In this document: piece after piece, positions 12,101 to 23,789 of the stretch
How the letters are laid out: each line of letters starts with the position of its first letter
How positions within the stretch are numbered: position 1 is the stretch's first letter
NCBI RefSeq assembly: GCF_910594005.1
Contig: NC_057815.1
Location: 82,941,552-83,005,551, forward strand
Length of the DNA stretch: 64,000 nucleotides
Direction of reading: 5' to 3'
DNA from: Cervus elaphus
Lineage: Eukaryota > Chordata > Mammalia > Artiodactyla > Cervidae
Program-made: the position numbers and the translations under genes
Notes under the pieces: model-generated
Told to the model about the DNA's origin: nothing
The model's database searches: none
Seen by the model: the letters and a program-made list of their open reading frames with translations, nothing else

Positions 12101-12321
12101 TGTGCTGTTACGTGCTAAGTTGCTTCAGATGCGTCCGACTCTGTGACTTTGGACAGTAGCCTGACAGGCTCCTCTATCCATGGGATTCGCCAGACAAGAA
12201 TACTGGAGTGGGTTGCCATGCCCTCCTCCAGGCAATCTTCATGACCCAGGGATCAAACCTGGGTCTCTTCTCCTGCATTGGCAGGAGGCTTCTTTACCAC
12301 TAGTGCTACCTGGGAAGCCCC
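12101..12321 (-). repeat. Bov-tA SINE
   Basis: Antisense, near full length. It contains 'GTCCGACTCTGTGACTTTGG' and ends 'CCTGGGAAGCCCC'. Confidence 0.92.
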
Positions 12322-12460
12322 CCAACTCATTCAACAAGGCAATTTTCTTGACAAAGTAGCACCCTGGTAAACTGATATATGTCTACTATGTACTGTCCCT
12401 TAGGAATGTAAACTCTGCCTGGTCAAAATTCAAATTGAACAGAAGGCATCCATTAGCCTA

Positions 12461-12661
12461 CCGCCTGGGAGCTCAGAGAGTGAAGAATCCACGTGCAATC
12501 CAGGAGACCAGGGTGTGATCCCTGGGTTGGGAAGATCCCCTGAAGAAGGGAATGGCTACCCACTTTAGTATTCTTGCCTGGAGAATTCCATGGACATAGG
12601 AGCCTGGCAGGCTACAGTCTATGGGGGTCACAAAGAGTTAGACAGGACTGAGCAACTTTCA
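12461..12661 (+). repeat. Bov-tA SINE
   Basis: Sense copy with a decayed head ('CTGGGAGCTCAGAGAG'), an intact body and 'GACAGGACTGAGCAACTTTC'. A T-run of about 12 bases follows. Confidence 0.9.
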
Positions 12662-13054
12662 TTTTTTTTTTTTTCCCACCTCCTTGGTCTGTTGTACTTT
12701 GTGTATTCTCCAGCATACCAGATCCAGCTAAGATATTTAGAGGAACCACATAGCCTAGTCCTTGATCATCCCTTACTGACTCCATAAAACATCTGCCTTA
12801 TGCATTAGCTAGACAGGACTATTTAATAAGGGGGTCAATGAGATTCAAAACTCCTGACTCCACCATTTTCCTGACCAGAATAATGACCTAATCATCCTAA
12901 GGGCTCCACCTACTAAATACCATCAGACAGGGAATTAGGATTTCAACATTCAGATCATAGCAGGAGCCATCTATTTCACAAGACTTTCTTTTCATCCTCA
13001 GTTATACTACTTAAGGAACATTGTCATATCTCATGAATTCGGATCCCCAATCTA

Positions 13055-13262
13055 TTCCCCTGACAGCTCAGTGGTAAAGAATTTGACTGAAATGCAGGAG
13101 ATGAAGGAGACATGGATTTGATCCCTAGGTCAGGAAGATTCCCTGGAGGAGCAAATGACAACCCACTCCAGTGTTCTTGGCTAGAGAATCCCATGGACAG
13201 AGGATCCTAGCAGCCTAAGTCCATGCAATAGCAAAGAATCAGACACAACTGAGCAACTAAGC
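13055..13262 (+). repeat. Bov-tA SINE, diverged
   Basis: Sense copy with 'TTCCCCTGACAGCTCAG' at the head and 'CAGACACAACTGAGCAACTA' at the tail. A small internal duplication near 'GGAGATGAAGGAGAC' lengthens the head. Confidence 0.88.
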
Positions 13263-13269
13263 ATGCATT

Positions 13270-14107
13270 TATTTTCTGTTAGCAAAGACAGACAGAGCAG
13301 GTGCATCCTGTGAAAGTATTCCGAGAACAAGATATTTCAGGTATCACTTACCATTAAGTATGTCTGCCAGCAGTTCTGTCCCTAGTCTATTTACAAGGAT
13401 ATTTGTTGGGTCACCTACTATATAATCATTTCCTTACAAAGGAGTCCCCAACGTCATTCATCTTGTGAAAGTCAGTGCCTCAAAATGTTATCTCTTTTAT
13501 ACCAACAGCATACCAATAAAATAACAAATGATGCCTAAAATATCAACCTAGGTGTGATTAATGAGAGCTATTTTCAAACCATTTACTTACCAGCAGTTAC
13601 CCCTGCCCATTACTCCTGTGATCACTATATATCTAGTCTCCATAGAGACATTTGGACTATTGGACTTCAGGTTACTATCTTCTGTGGAGAGCAAGCTGAG
13701 ATGGCTTCAGAGCTCATGAATGATGAGACTTGTAGGTAGCCAATGAAAACAGGTGCTAGTGAAGGAGACTCAGCTTCAACTGCCCTTAAGGATTTTTGCC
13801 TAACACGGCACCAAAGATGTCTAAAAGTTCCAAGAACTGTCCCTATATTGACAAATTTCATGTGTCTTCATGGAATGGAGGTGCTTGGTTTGTAGGCATA
13901 AACATAACAGAAGGTTGGGTTAGAGACAGAACTCCAGATAAAATAAACAGGATCTATAGGAAGTCCAGATAAACCATCTGATGAATTCTCCTTTTAGAGT
14001 TAGTGGTTTGGACTGTGTGGACTGGATATTTAACTATATCTTACTTGATTATTTAATCATATCTTACTGCTCTATAAAATATATTGTATTTAAAGACAGT
14101 CATAAAA
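13270..14107. other. Anonymous DNA
   Basis: No supportable gene or repeat. Short frames at 13554-13861 on both strands lack motifs. Confidence 0.45.
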
Positions 14108-14222
14108 GGATTTTGGAGAAGGAAATGACAACTCACTCTAGCATTCTTGCTGGAGAGTCCCAGGGACAGGGAAGCCTGGCAGGCCACAAGACCTGGACAC
14201 AATCTTGTGACTAAACCACCAC
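14108..14222 (+). repeat. Bov-tA SINE, head missing
   Basis: Begins in the body at 'GGAGAAGGAAATGACAACTC' and ends 'TGTGACTAAACCACCACC'. A short CCA/CCG-type repeat follows. Confidence 0.85.
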
Positions 14223-14769
14223 CGCCACCACCATAGAGTGATTTAGGAGCATATTCTAGCATGAGATCAGAGTACTTTATCACACATGTAAAATTCAAAT
14301 GTTTTCACATCAGCATGGTTACTATTCTCTTTTATCACATTATAAACAGGTTTGAAATTCCTTTTTGGTGTCTTGCTAGGACACAAACTTAATATTTACT
14401 AGAAAAGGGAACATTTTAGTTTGGAAATGATGGTTTTATACTTTATGGTGACATCATAAGTAAATAAATATTAATGAAACCTGTCTCTGGGATCATAATC
14501 TAGCTTGGACATTTTAAGTTTCACTTATTTTCCACTTTTTGTATGCATTCTCTGGAGGATTAAATGACTTTTGGACAAGTAAATGTCTAATTTATTTGGA
14601 ATTATTAGTGGTTGGTGGAGAACTTTTACCTTTTTATGAAGGTATATTTATTTTGGATTTAAAATGCATTATTGAGAACTTAAGTTTTGTGAGGACTAAG
14701 TCTGCCCCATTCACTCTGTTATCCTCAGAACAGTGGTTGGCACATAAGTGTCTAAAAACTGCTCTGTAT

Positions 14770-15306
14770 GAAGAAAAGCCACGACCAACCTAGACAGCAT
14801 ATTAAAAAACAGAGACATTACTTTGCCATCTAGAGACATTACATGGTCCATCTAGTCAAGGCTATGGTTTTTCCAGTGGTCATGTATGGATGTGAGAGTT
14901 GGACTATAAAGAAAGCTGAGTATCGAAGAATTGATGCTTTGGAACTGTGGTGTTGGAAAAGACTCTTGAGAATCCCTTGGGCTGCAAGGAGATCAAACCA
15001 GTCCATCCTAAAAGGGATCAGTCCTTGGTGTTCCTTGGAAGGACTGATGTTGAAGCTGAAACTCCAGTACTTTGGCCACCTGATGTGAAGATCTGACTCA
15101 TTTGAAAAGACCCTGATGCTGGGAAAGATTGAAGGCAGGAGGGGAAGGGGACGACAGAGGATTAGATGGTTGGATGGCATCATCGACTCAATGCACATGG
15201 ATTTGGGTGGACTCTGGGAGTTGGTGATGGACAGGGAGGCCTGGAGTGCTGCGGTTCATGGGGTCACAAAGAGTCAGACACGACTGAGCAACTGAACTGA
15301 ACTGAA
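14770..15306 (+). mobile_element. BovB LINE 3' fragment
   Basis: 5'-truncated in the RT region ('GAAGAAAAGCCACGACCAAC') and continuing to the young-type tail 'CAACTGAACTGAACTGAA'. The frame 14843-15088 encodes the C-terminal domain up to FGHLM then stop, where FGHLMRR is usual. A local duplication of 'AGAGACATTAC' sits at 14811-14841. No convincing TSD was found. Confidence 0.93.
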
Positions 15307-16257
15307 TGAATGAATAACATGATAGAATTAAGAGAATATTGTTCACAAGACATTAGGGAATATTCATAGGATATATGATCAATTTTTTTTAAATTATGCC
15401 AAGATACATTGGGTAGTCAGAGTGAGAGAGAAATTGTGTAGTGCTGATTCAGTGATATTATTTATCATTCTCTGTATGAATTACATTAGCAAGCATGAGA
15501 GTGTGATGTCCCAAGGTGACAGATTGATTTTTTTTTCAAATGTTTGATCTATTAGCGTCAGAGTTGGCCTGCTTTCATGCAAACACAGTTGGCCTTATAC
15601 ACTCACCAAACATTCCAGTCATGTGTAAAGACATACAACCAGATAGAGACAAATGGCTGCCTTTCTCTTGAAATTTGGTGAAAAAGAGTTTGTTGTTCCT
15701 GATTAGCACAGTGTTATTTGAAGCATTCACAGAGATGTGACATAGATTTCAGAGACCATACAATCCAATGCCTTTGTTTTTCAGATAAAACAGATGCCAC
15801 AAGACAGCTGATTGATTGTGAAAATGACATAATCTCTGTATGAAAGAATTGGGAGAAAAACAAACTGACCTAAAAAAATGCCACTGTCTTAGATTTCCAG
15901 AATTTTTTTATCCTAAAAATTTTCTATTAATTTAATCCTGAACAATCTTTAAAAATGTAGCTTTAAATGAAATTCCATCTTAGAAATTATTTGTAAACCT
16001 CAGTGCAACTTCAGGTGATGGATTCTTTGGATTAATAATGGTAAGTGAAATAAGTACACTTTCCTGATAGTGACACATGGAAATGCACCCAAAAACATTT
16101 CTGCTGCTACTTAGAACAAAGTGACTTGCTTATTTACTTACTTACTAATTTGTTTATTTTTACTTTATTCACTTTAGAGGTGTTTCTTTGGGTAATCTCT
16201 AAGAATAAGTTAAAAATGATGCTTCTTTGGCCCAGCAAGTAGTATGAGTTGTGAATT
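15307..16257. other. Anonymous AT-rich DNA
   Basis: No recognised gene or family. Confidence 0.45.
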
Positions 16258-16745
16258 TTGCAGAGACGTTACTTTTTTGATAAAGGTCTGTACAGTCAAA
16301 GCTATGGTTTTTCCAGTAGTCATACATGGATGTGAGTTGGACCATAAAGAAGGCTGAGTACCAAAGAATTGGTCCTTTTGAACTTTGAGGTTAGAGAAGA
16401 CTCTCTAGAGTCCCTTAGACTGCAAGGAGATCAAACCAGTCAATCCTAAAGGAAATGAATCCTAAATATTCAGTGGAGGGACTGATGCTGAAGCTGAAAC
16501 TCCAATACTTTGGCCACCTGATGTGAAGAGCTGACCCACTGGAAAAGACCCTGATGCTGGGAAAGATTGAGGGAAAGAAGAGAAGGGGACGACAGAGGGC
16601 AAGATGGTTTGATGGCATCATCAACTCAATGGACACGAGTGTGAGCAAGCTCTGGGAAATGGTGAAGGACAGAGAAGCCTGGTGTGCTGTGGTCCATGGG
16701 GTAACAAAAAGTTAGACACGACTGAGCAATTGAACAATAACAACA
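16258..16745 (+). mobile_element. BovB LINE 3' fragment, older type
   Basis: Diverged BovB beginning at the 'GCAGAGACGTTAC' position of the RT gene. It ends in 'GAGCAATTGAACAATAACAA' rather than the CTGAA-repeat tail of the other copies. Several frame breaks remove any long frame. The tail and divergence suggest an older subfamily. Confidence 0.9.
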
Positions 16746-16810
16746 CTTAATTCCACTTCTGCTAGTACCACTAAATCCATGTTGCCAACATGTTTGACTG
16801 ACATATTTTT

Positions 16811-17240
16811 TTTTATTATTATTTTTTTTTTCCAGTGGGTTTTGTCATACATTGATATGAATCAGCCATGGATTTACATGTATTCCCAATCCCGATCCCC
16901 CCTCCCACTTCCCTCTCCACCCGATTCCTCTGGGTCTTCCCAGTGCACCAGGCCGGAGCACTTGTCTCATGCATCCCACCTGGGCTGGTGATCTGTTTCA
17001 CCATAGATAGTATACATGCTGTTCTTTTGAAATATCCCACCCTCACATTCTCCCACAAAGTTCAAAAGTCTGTTCTGTATTTCTGTGTCTCTTTTTCTGT
17101 TTTGCATATAGGGTTATCGTTACCATCTTTCTAAATTCCATATATATGTGTTAGTATGCTGTAATGTTCTTTATCTTTCTGGCTTACTTCACTCTGTATA
17201 ATGGGCTCCAGCTTCATCCATCTCATTAGGACTGGTTCAA
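16811..17240 (-). mobile_element. Ruminant L1 3' end with TSD
   Basis: Antisense L1. A T-run (poly(A) tail) is followed by the 3' UTR ('GTTTTGTCATACATTGATAT', 'CAGCCATGGATTTACATGTA') and the ORF2 end ('ACTTCACTCTGTATAATGGG'). A TSD, TGACTGACATATTTTT, lies at 16795-16810 and 17241-17256. Its last T residues are ambiguous with the tail. It is closely related to the sense copy at 57582-58112. Confidence 0.93.
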
Positions 17241-17459
17241 TGACTGACATATTTTTAATCTTCTAATTCACTCCCCATTGCCATTATTCTACCTTACAAT
17301 TTTTTTTTTCTCCAAATAGTAAGCATGATTTAGGAAAAAGCAAATTTGAAGCTATATTATATTCTTACTTAAAATTCCACAGTGGCTTTCTTTTGCTTTC
17401 CTAATTAAGATAGTAATAATAATAATAATTCCACTCATCATATGAGATCCTACTAATTT

Positions 17460-18150
17460 AACTCTTATTTACAGTTGCAACCTTGTCCATGACACTCTTG
17501 GTACCACTTATGTTCCAATCACACAGACCTTCTCTGAGTTCCCACATACTTTCCTATCTCTGGGTTTGCTGTCTATGCTGTTCCTTCCTTTCAGAAATCA
17601 TTCCCTTTGCACCTGTACATGTGGGTAGCTCCTATTCACCCATTTTGCTTCATTTATTTATTTGTTGTGTTGTTCAGTCGCTAAGTCATGTCCGACTCTT
17701 TGTGACCCCATGGACTGCAGCATGCCAAGTTTCCCTGTCCATCATCTCCAGGAGTTTGCTCAAACTCATGTCCACTGAGTTGATGAAGCCATCCAACTAT
17801 CTCATCTTCTGCTGTCCCCTTCTCTTCCTGCCTTCAGTCTTTCCCATTGAGGCTCTTTTCCAATGAGTTGGTTCCTTGTGTCATTTATTTATATGTCATA
17901 TTCCATCTGAAGTATGCAAACTGGTTCTCCTTAAAAATCTACATGTCTTTAATTCAGCCCCACATTTGTTTCCTTCGTAACACTTATAATATATTGTGAT
18001 TAGTGTAGATCTTCCTGTCTCTGATAGTGATTATTTATATTTCTCTGTAGCCACAGACTACTTGAAGACAAGGTTCATGTCTGTCCATATTCATGGTTGA
18101 ATAACAAGTGTCTGGCCATAATAGGTAGTTACTAAATGTGTGATGAATGA
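17460..18150 (+). mobile_element. L2-like LINE relic split by BovB
   Basis: Diverged sequence resembling the mammalian L2 3' region. It has a pyrimidine-rich 'cttcct..cagaaatc' stretch, and after the inserted BovB it ends with 'ACTACTTGAAGACAAGGTTC' and 'GTGTGATGAATGAATAA'. The assignment rests on overall resemblance, so a different old LINE or MIR is possible. Confidence 0.5.
17662..17880 (-). mobile_element. BovB 3' fragment with 12-bp TSD
   Basis: The last ~219 bp of BovB in antisense, from 'TTGTTGTGTTGTTCAGTCGC' to 'CAATGAGTTGGTTCCTTGTG'. It is flanked by perfect TCATTTATTTAT repeats at 17650-17661 and 17881-17892. It is severely 5'-truncated and non-coding, and it splits an older L2-like relic. 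Confidence 0.95.
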
Positions 18151-18159
18151 ATAATTAAA

Positions 18160-19090
18160 TGTTTCATTATCATGATGTAGCTATTCAGAGAGAAAAATGA
18201 ATCGACTCCTAAGTAGACATTTCTCATGCTGTAGTTCAATAAATATATGGCTTGAAGTTGAAGACCCCCTTAGATATTTTAGCTAGCCTTTCACCATAGC
18301 CTCTAGAGCTGTTGCCAAATATGGTAGCTGCAATCTACACACATGTAGCCTATTCAATTTCAATTAGTTAAAATACAATAAAGCTGATAATTAAATTCCT
18401 TGGTTGCACTAGCTACATTTTAAACACTCAATAGCTAGGCTAATGGCTATCTAACATAAGTCTAATGGCTGCTGCATTGTACCATATAAATATCTATCAT
18501 CCAAGAAAACTTTATTGCAAAGTTATGTTTAAAGACTCATCCTCATAATAGTGCTTGAGTGCACTCATTTAAAATGAGAAATAGAATTATCAAGGATCTT
18601 AGGCACTGCAGTATCAGGATCAAATCCTGAGTTCAACGCCTCTTATCTCAAGTCCAGATGGCATTTCTTGTTCTCTATCTTGATAAGAACAGAAACAGAT
18701 GCTCTGGAGGAGAAACAAAATTGTCAACATGAATGAGCTCTTAACTTGGAGTAGATAAGTATGCAAAATGATCAATTTTGCTACTATTTATCTGTTTGGT
18801 TATTTTACGGTCAAAGCATCAATATGCTATTTTAAGATCTCCCCTATCCATTCAATATAAAGTTCTGGTAAGTAAAAAAAAAAATACTGAAACCATTAGA
18901 ATGTGGTGAAAAAGAATAATAAATTCTGATATAAAAGAATAAGTATGGCATTTGCAGAGTGGGATAAAATACTCTGATCTCATTGCAGAGTATACTCCTA
19001 AAATCACTCTAGGCTGACAGTCTTAAATATTACAGATTCTAAAGTATAAATAAGATATAAGTCCAATAAGATATATTAAATAACTGACGT
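18160..19090. other. Anonymous AT-rich DNA
   Basis: Nothing recognised beyond a short A-run near 18876. Confidence 0.45.
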
Positions 19091-19319
19091 TTGTGTGCTT
19101 GTGTGCTAAGTCACTTCAGTCGTGTCAGACTCTTTGTGACCCTATGGACTGTAGCCTGCCAGACTCCTCTGTTCACGGGATTTTCCAGGCAAGAATACTG
19201 GAGTGGGTTGCCGTGTCCTCCTCCAGGGGATCTTCCAGACCCAGGGATCGAACCTGCATCTTTTATGTCTCCTGAATTGGCAGGCAGGTTCTTTACCACT
19301 AGCACCACCTGGGAAGACC
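19091..19319 (-). repeat. Bov-tA SINE
   Basis: Antisense full-length copy of the subtype with the 'TTTATGTCTCCTGAATTGGC' variant segment. It is preceded by a short TG-rich tract and ends 'CACCACCTGGGAAGACC'. Confidence 0.92.
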
Positions 19320-20060
19320 AACTGATGCTTAGATATTTCAAAATCTTGGCTCTAAATGAAACATTTCCAGACATTTTACTGAATTCTGTTTACTTTATCT
19401 GCAGTGCCATCTCTAACTTGATCGCTTTTTAAACTGATGCCTACAAACTAACTCCATCCCCTAAAGACATGAGAGTTGTCAACATGAGGGTACCGCTCTG
19501 GGAGCACCTGTAAATCCTGGTGACATATTACACAGGTGGCCTTAACAGCAGGTGAAGCGCAGTCTGTGTCACTAGCATCTGCTTTTGCTGGCCGCCCACA
19601 GGTGGCTCCTCATTCATGTGCTCTCAAATGATCTCAGCTTGCTCTCCAGAGAAGAATCTAACTTTGAGTTGAACAGTCCAAATTTCTCTATGGCTATCAG
19701 CTGGGTGAGGGTTGGGGCGGGGGATCAGAGGAGCAAGCAAGGACACAGGTATTTGTTGGTCAGCAAGAGATTTATTATCTCATTATAACCTTTTGAACAT
19801 CCCACCGAGGTGTGCTTGCTTGCCTTCATTTTTCAGATGAAAATAACGAAACTCAGAGTTTACATTTGATGCACAAGGTCAATGGGCAATAACAACTAGC
19901 CCAGTGAGTTGTTCTAAAAATTATAATGTGTTACCAAATGTATAACTATGAACTGCAGTACCTTGTATATTTAATATCTTTTTCTGAAAAAACTACAAAG
20001 ACTGCCAGCTGTCTATAGCTACCTTATTGTCTGTGTGTGTGCACGTGTGCGTGCACTTGC
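19320..20060. other. Anonymous DNA with a short GT tract
   Basis: No gene is recognised. A GTGTGTGTG/GCACGTGTGC tract at about 20030-20060 borders the next SINE. Confidence 0.45.
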
Positions 20061-20065
20061 ATGCA

Positions 20066-20247
20066 CACTCAGCCATGTCTGACTCTTTGTGTCCCCATGG
20101 ACAGGCCAGATTTCTCTGTCCATAGGATTTTCCAGGCAAGAATACTGGAGTGGGTTGCCATTTCCTTCTCCAGGGGATCTTCCCTACCAGGGGTCAAACC
20201 TGGGTCTCCCACATTGCAGGCAGATTCTTTACCATCTGAGCCACCAG
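20066..20247 (-). repeat. Bov-tA SINE
   Basis: Antisense copy ending 'CCATCTGAGCCACCAG' and fused directly to a second head at 20248. Confidence 0.9.
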
Positions 20248-20358
20248 TTGCCATTTTCTCTTCCAGGAGATCTTCCTGACCCAGAGATTGAATCCAAGTC
20301 TCCTGGGTCTCCTGCATTGGCAGGTAGATTCTTTACCACTGAGCCACTTTGGAAGCCC
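20248..20358 (-). repeat. Extra Bov-tA head (dimer with 20066-20247)
   Basis: A second antisense tRNA-derived head and early body starts at 'TTGCCATTTTCTCTTCCAGG' and ends 'GAGCCACTTTGGAAGCCCC'. In sense order a roughly 111-nt head precedes the full SINE. Confidence 0.88.
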
Positions 20359-20359
20359 C

Positions 20360-21450
20360 ACCTTATTAAACTTCATTGAAAACTGAAATATCTTCAACAC
20401 TCTATCTTTCAAATTTACTTATCAACTTGAAAATATGATGGCTCACCCACACATAAAGATAGCAGTGATAAACATGAAAAACAAGTACAGTTGTAAATAC
20501 AGTCATTTACCTTGGAAGAATAAATGGTGACTATCTTTTTGATTTCTGCATTCCTACTGAATTTTGCATATTGATAACATCATTTTTAAAGAACTGCATA
20601 GAAACTTATTATCAAGTCAAAAAAAAAAAAGAGAGAGAGAGATTTATGTTTGAATATTTCAATCATTTTCAGCCCAGGTATAAGACAAGGTTCTTTCGGT
20701 CAATATGGTTGGAGAGAAAACAATTTAACCCATGTTTAAAATGAGCTGTATTAATAATTCTGGGCTGTCAGAAAATTCTGTACTTGAAATTTCTCTTTAT
20801 GTTCATATTTCCTTGCAGCAGCACTTCTAATATTTTCACAGTGATGGTATGAAGGAAAAATCAACAGAAGATATCTTTTCTTTAATTAGGACCATTTAAT
20901 GTAGGGCAAAAGCCAGTCTTGAGAATCACAGATTATACTTGGAAGGTACCTATTTTGGGTTCTTATTCACCCCATAGGGCTTGCATGTGGAAGGTCCATG
21001 AAGAGTCTTCAAAGAGTTCACGACTCCCTGAAACTTTATAAAAATATATATGCATATTTCTCAGTGTGGGTTTATTGCTTTCATTAGATTCCAGCATGAC
21101 TGGAAAATAACCAGGCACTTGCTTTCCCCAGCACCTGTGCTAATTTAAAACCTCAATTAGCATTTGTAATATGCTAAATCCAAGATGCAATATCCAAATG
21201 TTGGTGCCATAAATGGATATAGCAGAGATAATGGTTGGAAGAAATCCATCTACAACAAAGAAACTCAGAATTCAAAGAAATCTTAAGAATAATCTACTAT
21301 CCTCTTATAGTCTTCTTTTTATTGTTTAACCTGAATCTCCTTTACTCATCTCCAATAGATATTTATATATTTTTTCTCTATTTATAGAAAGTCTACACTG
21401 TGTAAATGTTGGTTGCTTCATATAGCTATTCATTAAAAAGTTACCAATCT
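20360..21450. other. Anonymous AT-rich DNA
   Basis: Contains an A-run plus (GA)n at about 20620-20642. No gene or repeat family is recognised. Confidence 0.45.
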
Positions 21451-21667
21451 TAACGTGGTGACTCAATGTTAAAGAATCTGCCTGCCAGTGCAGGAGACCC
21501 AAGTTTAAGCAGTGGGTTGGGAAGATCCCTGGAGAAGGAAATGGCAACCCACTCCCATATTCTTGCCTGGGAAATCCCATGGACAGAGGACTCTGGCAGG
21601 CCACAGTCCATGGGGTAACAAAAGAGTCAGACACAATTTAGCAAATAAGCAATAACAACAACAAAAG
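21451..21667 (+). repeat. Bov-tA SINE
   Basis: Sense, full length, with a weak head ('TAACGTGGTGACTCAATG') and an 'AATAACAACAACAAAAG' tail. Confidence 0.9.
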
Positions 21668-22078
21668 TTACTATAAGTAATGAACAACACTTAGAGTAAC
21701 AGCCCAAGAAAGAGCAGTCCCAAGAAATGACTTCTCTGGTCTTTCAAAAGAGGTTTATTTCATCAGGAGAGTAAATTACTGACCAACTTCACCATCCTCT
21801 CCTGTCACAAGAAATTAGTTATTATCATCCAATGAAGCCCCTCACTTTAAAATGAAGAAAATCAGTATTATCCCTTTTGAATGCCTCAATCTTTCAACTG
21901 AAGCCAGAATTTGCAGACAAAACTTCCAATTCCCAGTCATTTGGTGTTTTTATTGTGCTAAAAGTCTTTAACAACTAACCCTAATTTGTAACTTCTATCT
22001 GTAAAACCCTTCAATATCTTCCTGGTCCACTTCAAATAAAATAATCATAATACATATTTTAAAAACCCTATACTTAGA

Positions 22079-22276
22079 AACTACCCTGGTGGTCCAGTGG
22101 TTAAAACTTCACCTTCCAATGCAGGGGTTGTGGATTTTATCCCTGATCAAGAAACTGAGATCCCACATGGTTCATGGCCAACATACTAAAACATAAAAGC
22201 AATACTGTAACAAATTCAATAAAGACTTTAAAAGTGGTACACATAAAAAAAAAAAAAAAGAAAAAGAAAAAAAACC
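22079..22276 (+). repeat. tRNA-derived cetartiodactyl SINE with poly(A)
   Basis: Head 'CTACCCTGGTGGTCCAGTGG', then 'AAGAAACTGAGATCCCACAT' and an A-rich tail ending in about 15 A residues. It belongs to the same short class as 7382-7512. Confidence 0.8.
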
Positions 22277-22304
22277 CTACATTGCCTAGAAGGCACTGTA
22301 GAAT

Positions 22305-22616
22305 TGTTAAGTAGTTAGAATAGGAAAAAGCAGTCCAAAATGGCGGAGGCTGAAAGAAAAAGAAGGGAAAAGCCAGCAAAAATATAACAAAGGAAGGTCT
22401 AAGGACCTGAGTGAGGACCTCAGGTAAAACAAACAGCTTTCCTGGCAAGTCCTAATTACATAGGGCAGGCCCAGGGGGAGGAGACAAATGTATAAAAGGA
22501 GGAAGCCTAGAAGGATTGAGGCCTCTCCTCTCTGCCTTTTGGGTTGGCCCACCCTCACTCCTCAAGGGTGCACTATACTTTGTTTTTCCTAATAAAACTG
22601 AGCTATAACACTGGTC
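22305..22616 (+). promoter_or_regulatory. LTR U3-R with TATA box and poly(A) signal
   Basis: The LTR begins TGTTAAG at 22305. A TATAAAA box is at 22491-22497 and an AATAAA signal at 22591-22596, the normal U3/R order of a short gammaretroviral LTR. The remaining U5 (26187-26250) lies 3.5 kb away beyond the inserted BovB, so promoter and natural 3' end are now separated. Confidence 0.75.
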
Positions 22617-23011
22617 TTTTGGGGTGTTAGTTCTAAAAGGTCTTGTAGGTCTTCATAGAACTGTTCAACTTCAGCTTCTTCAGTGTTACTAGTTGGGGCA
22701 TAGGCTTGGATTACCGTGATATTGAATGGTTTGCCTTGGAAGCTAACAGAGATCATTCTGTCGTTTTTGAGATTGCATCCAAGTACTGCATTTCGGACTC
22801 TTTTGTTGACTATGATGGCTACTCCATTTCTTCTAAGGGATTCCTGCCCACAGTAGTAGGTATAATAGTCATCTGAGTTAAATTCACCCATTCCAGTCCA
22901 TTTTAATTCACTGATTCCTAGAATGTTGACATTCATTCTTGCCATCTCCTGTTTGACCACTTCCAATTTGCCTTGATTCATGGACCTAACATTCCAGTTC
23001 CTATGCAACAT
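22617..23011 (-). pseudogene. BovB APE endonuclease N-terminal part, inverted
   Basis: An antisense open frame with the N-terminal AP-endonuclease-like fold. It contains the conserved GISELKW motif (metal-binding Glu) and the RRNGVAIIVNKRV core, and runs to LTPQK, where the inversion breakpoint cuts it. This domain nicks target DNA for priming. The rest of the domain continues on the opposite strand from 23790. Confidence 0.92.
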
Positions 23012-23455
23012 TCCTCTTTACAGCATCGGACCTTGCTTCTATCACCAGTCCCATCCACAACTGGGTATTGTTTTTGCTTTGGCTCCATCCCTTCATTCTT
23101 TCTGGAGTTATTTCTCCACTGATCTCCAGTAGCATATTGGGCACTTACTGACCTGGGGAGTTCCTCTTTCAGTATCCTATCATTTTGCCTTCTCATACTG
23201 TTCATGGGGTTCTCAAGGCAAGAATACTAAAGTGGTTTGCCATTCCCTTCTCCAGTGGACCACATTCTGTCAGACCTCTCCACCACGACCCGACCATTTT
23301 GGGTGGCCCCACAGGGCATGGCTTATTCATTGAGTTAGACAAGATTGTGGTCCTGTGATCAGATTGGCTAGTTTTCTGTGATTATGATTTTAGTGTGTCT
23401 GCCCTCTGATGCCCTCTCGCAACACCTACCATCTTACTTGGGTTTCTCTTACCTC

Positions 23456-23755
23456 AGACGTGGGTTATCTCTTCACGGCTGCTCCAGCAAAGCGAAGCCG
23501 CTGCTCCTTACCTTGGAGGAGGGGTATCTTCTCAGGGCCACCCCTCCTGACCTTGAACATGGAGTAGCTCCTCTTAGCCCTCCTGCGCCTGACAGCAGCC
23601 ACTCCTTGGAGGTGGGGTTGCTCTTCTCGGCCACCGCCCCTGCCCTCGGGGGTGGGGTAGCTCCTCTCAGCCGCTGCTCCTGCACTGTCGCAGCCTGGCA
23701 CTCTAGGTCACTACCACTGACCTTGAGTGAGGGGTAGCTCCTCACGGCCACACTT
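23456..23755 (-). repeat. BovB 5'-UTR imperfect tandem blocks
   Basis: At least six GGGGTAGCTCCTC-like blocks (near 23461, 23520, 23563, 23614, 23654 and 23729) are spaced irregularly by 40-75 bp, joined by CCnCCTCCTGnC-type linkers. The stretch is GC-rich and CpG-containing, unlike the surroundings. It is the 5' UTR of the inverted BovB segment. Internal promoter activity is plausible for a LINE 5' UTR but is not shown here. Confidence 0.7.
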
Positions 23756-23789
23756 CTGTGCGGTCCGTCACAGCTGGCGCGCTTCTGCG

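Noticed and set aside
23378..23751. Overlapping GC-rich open frames on both strands as a coding exon
   Set aside because: They are the repetitive BovB 5' UTR, flanked by BovB on both sides within one TSD. GC-rich repeats open frames by chance.
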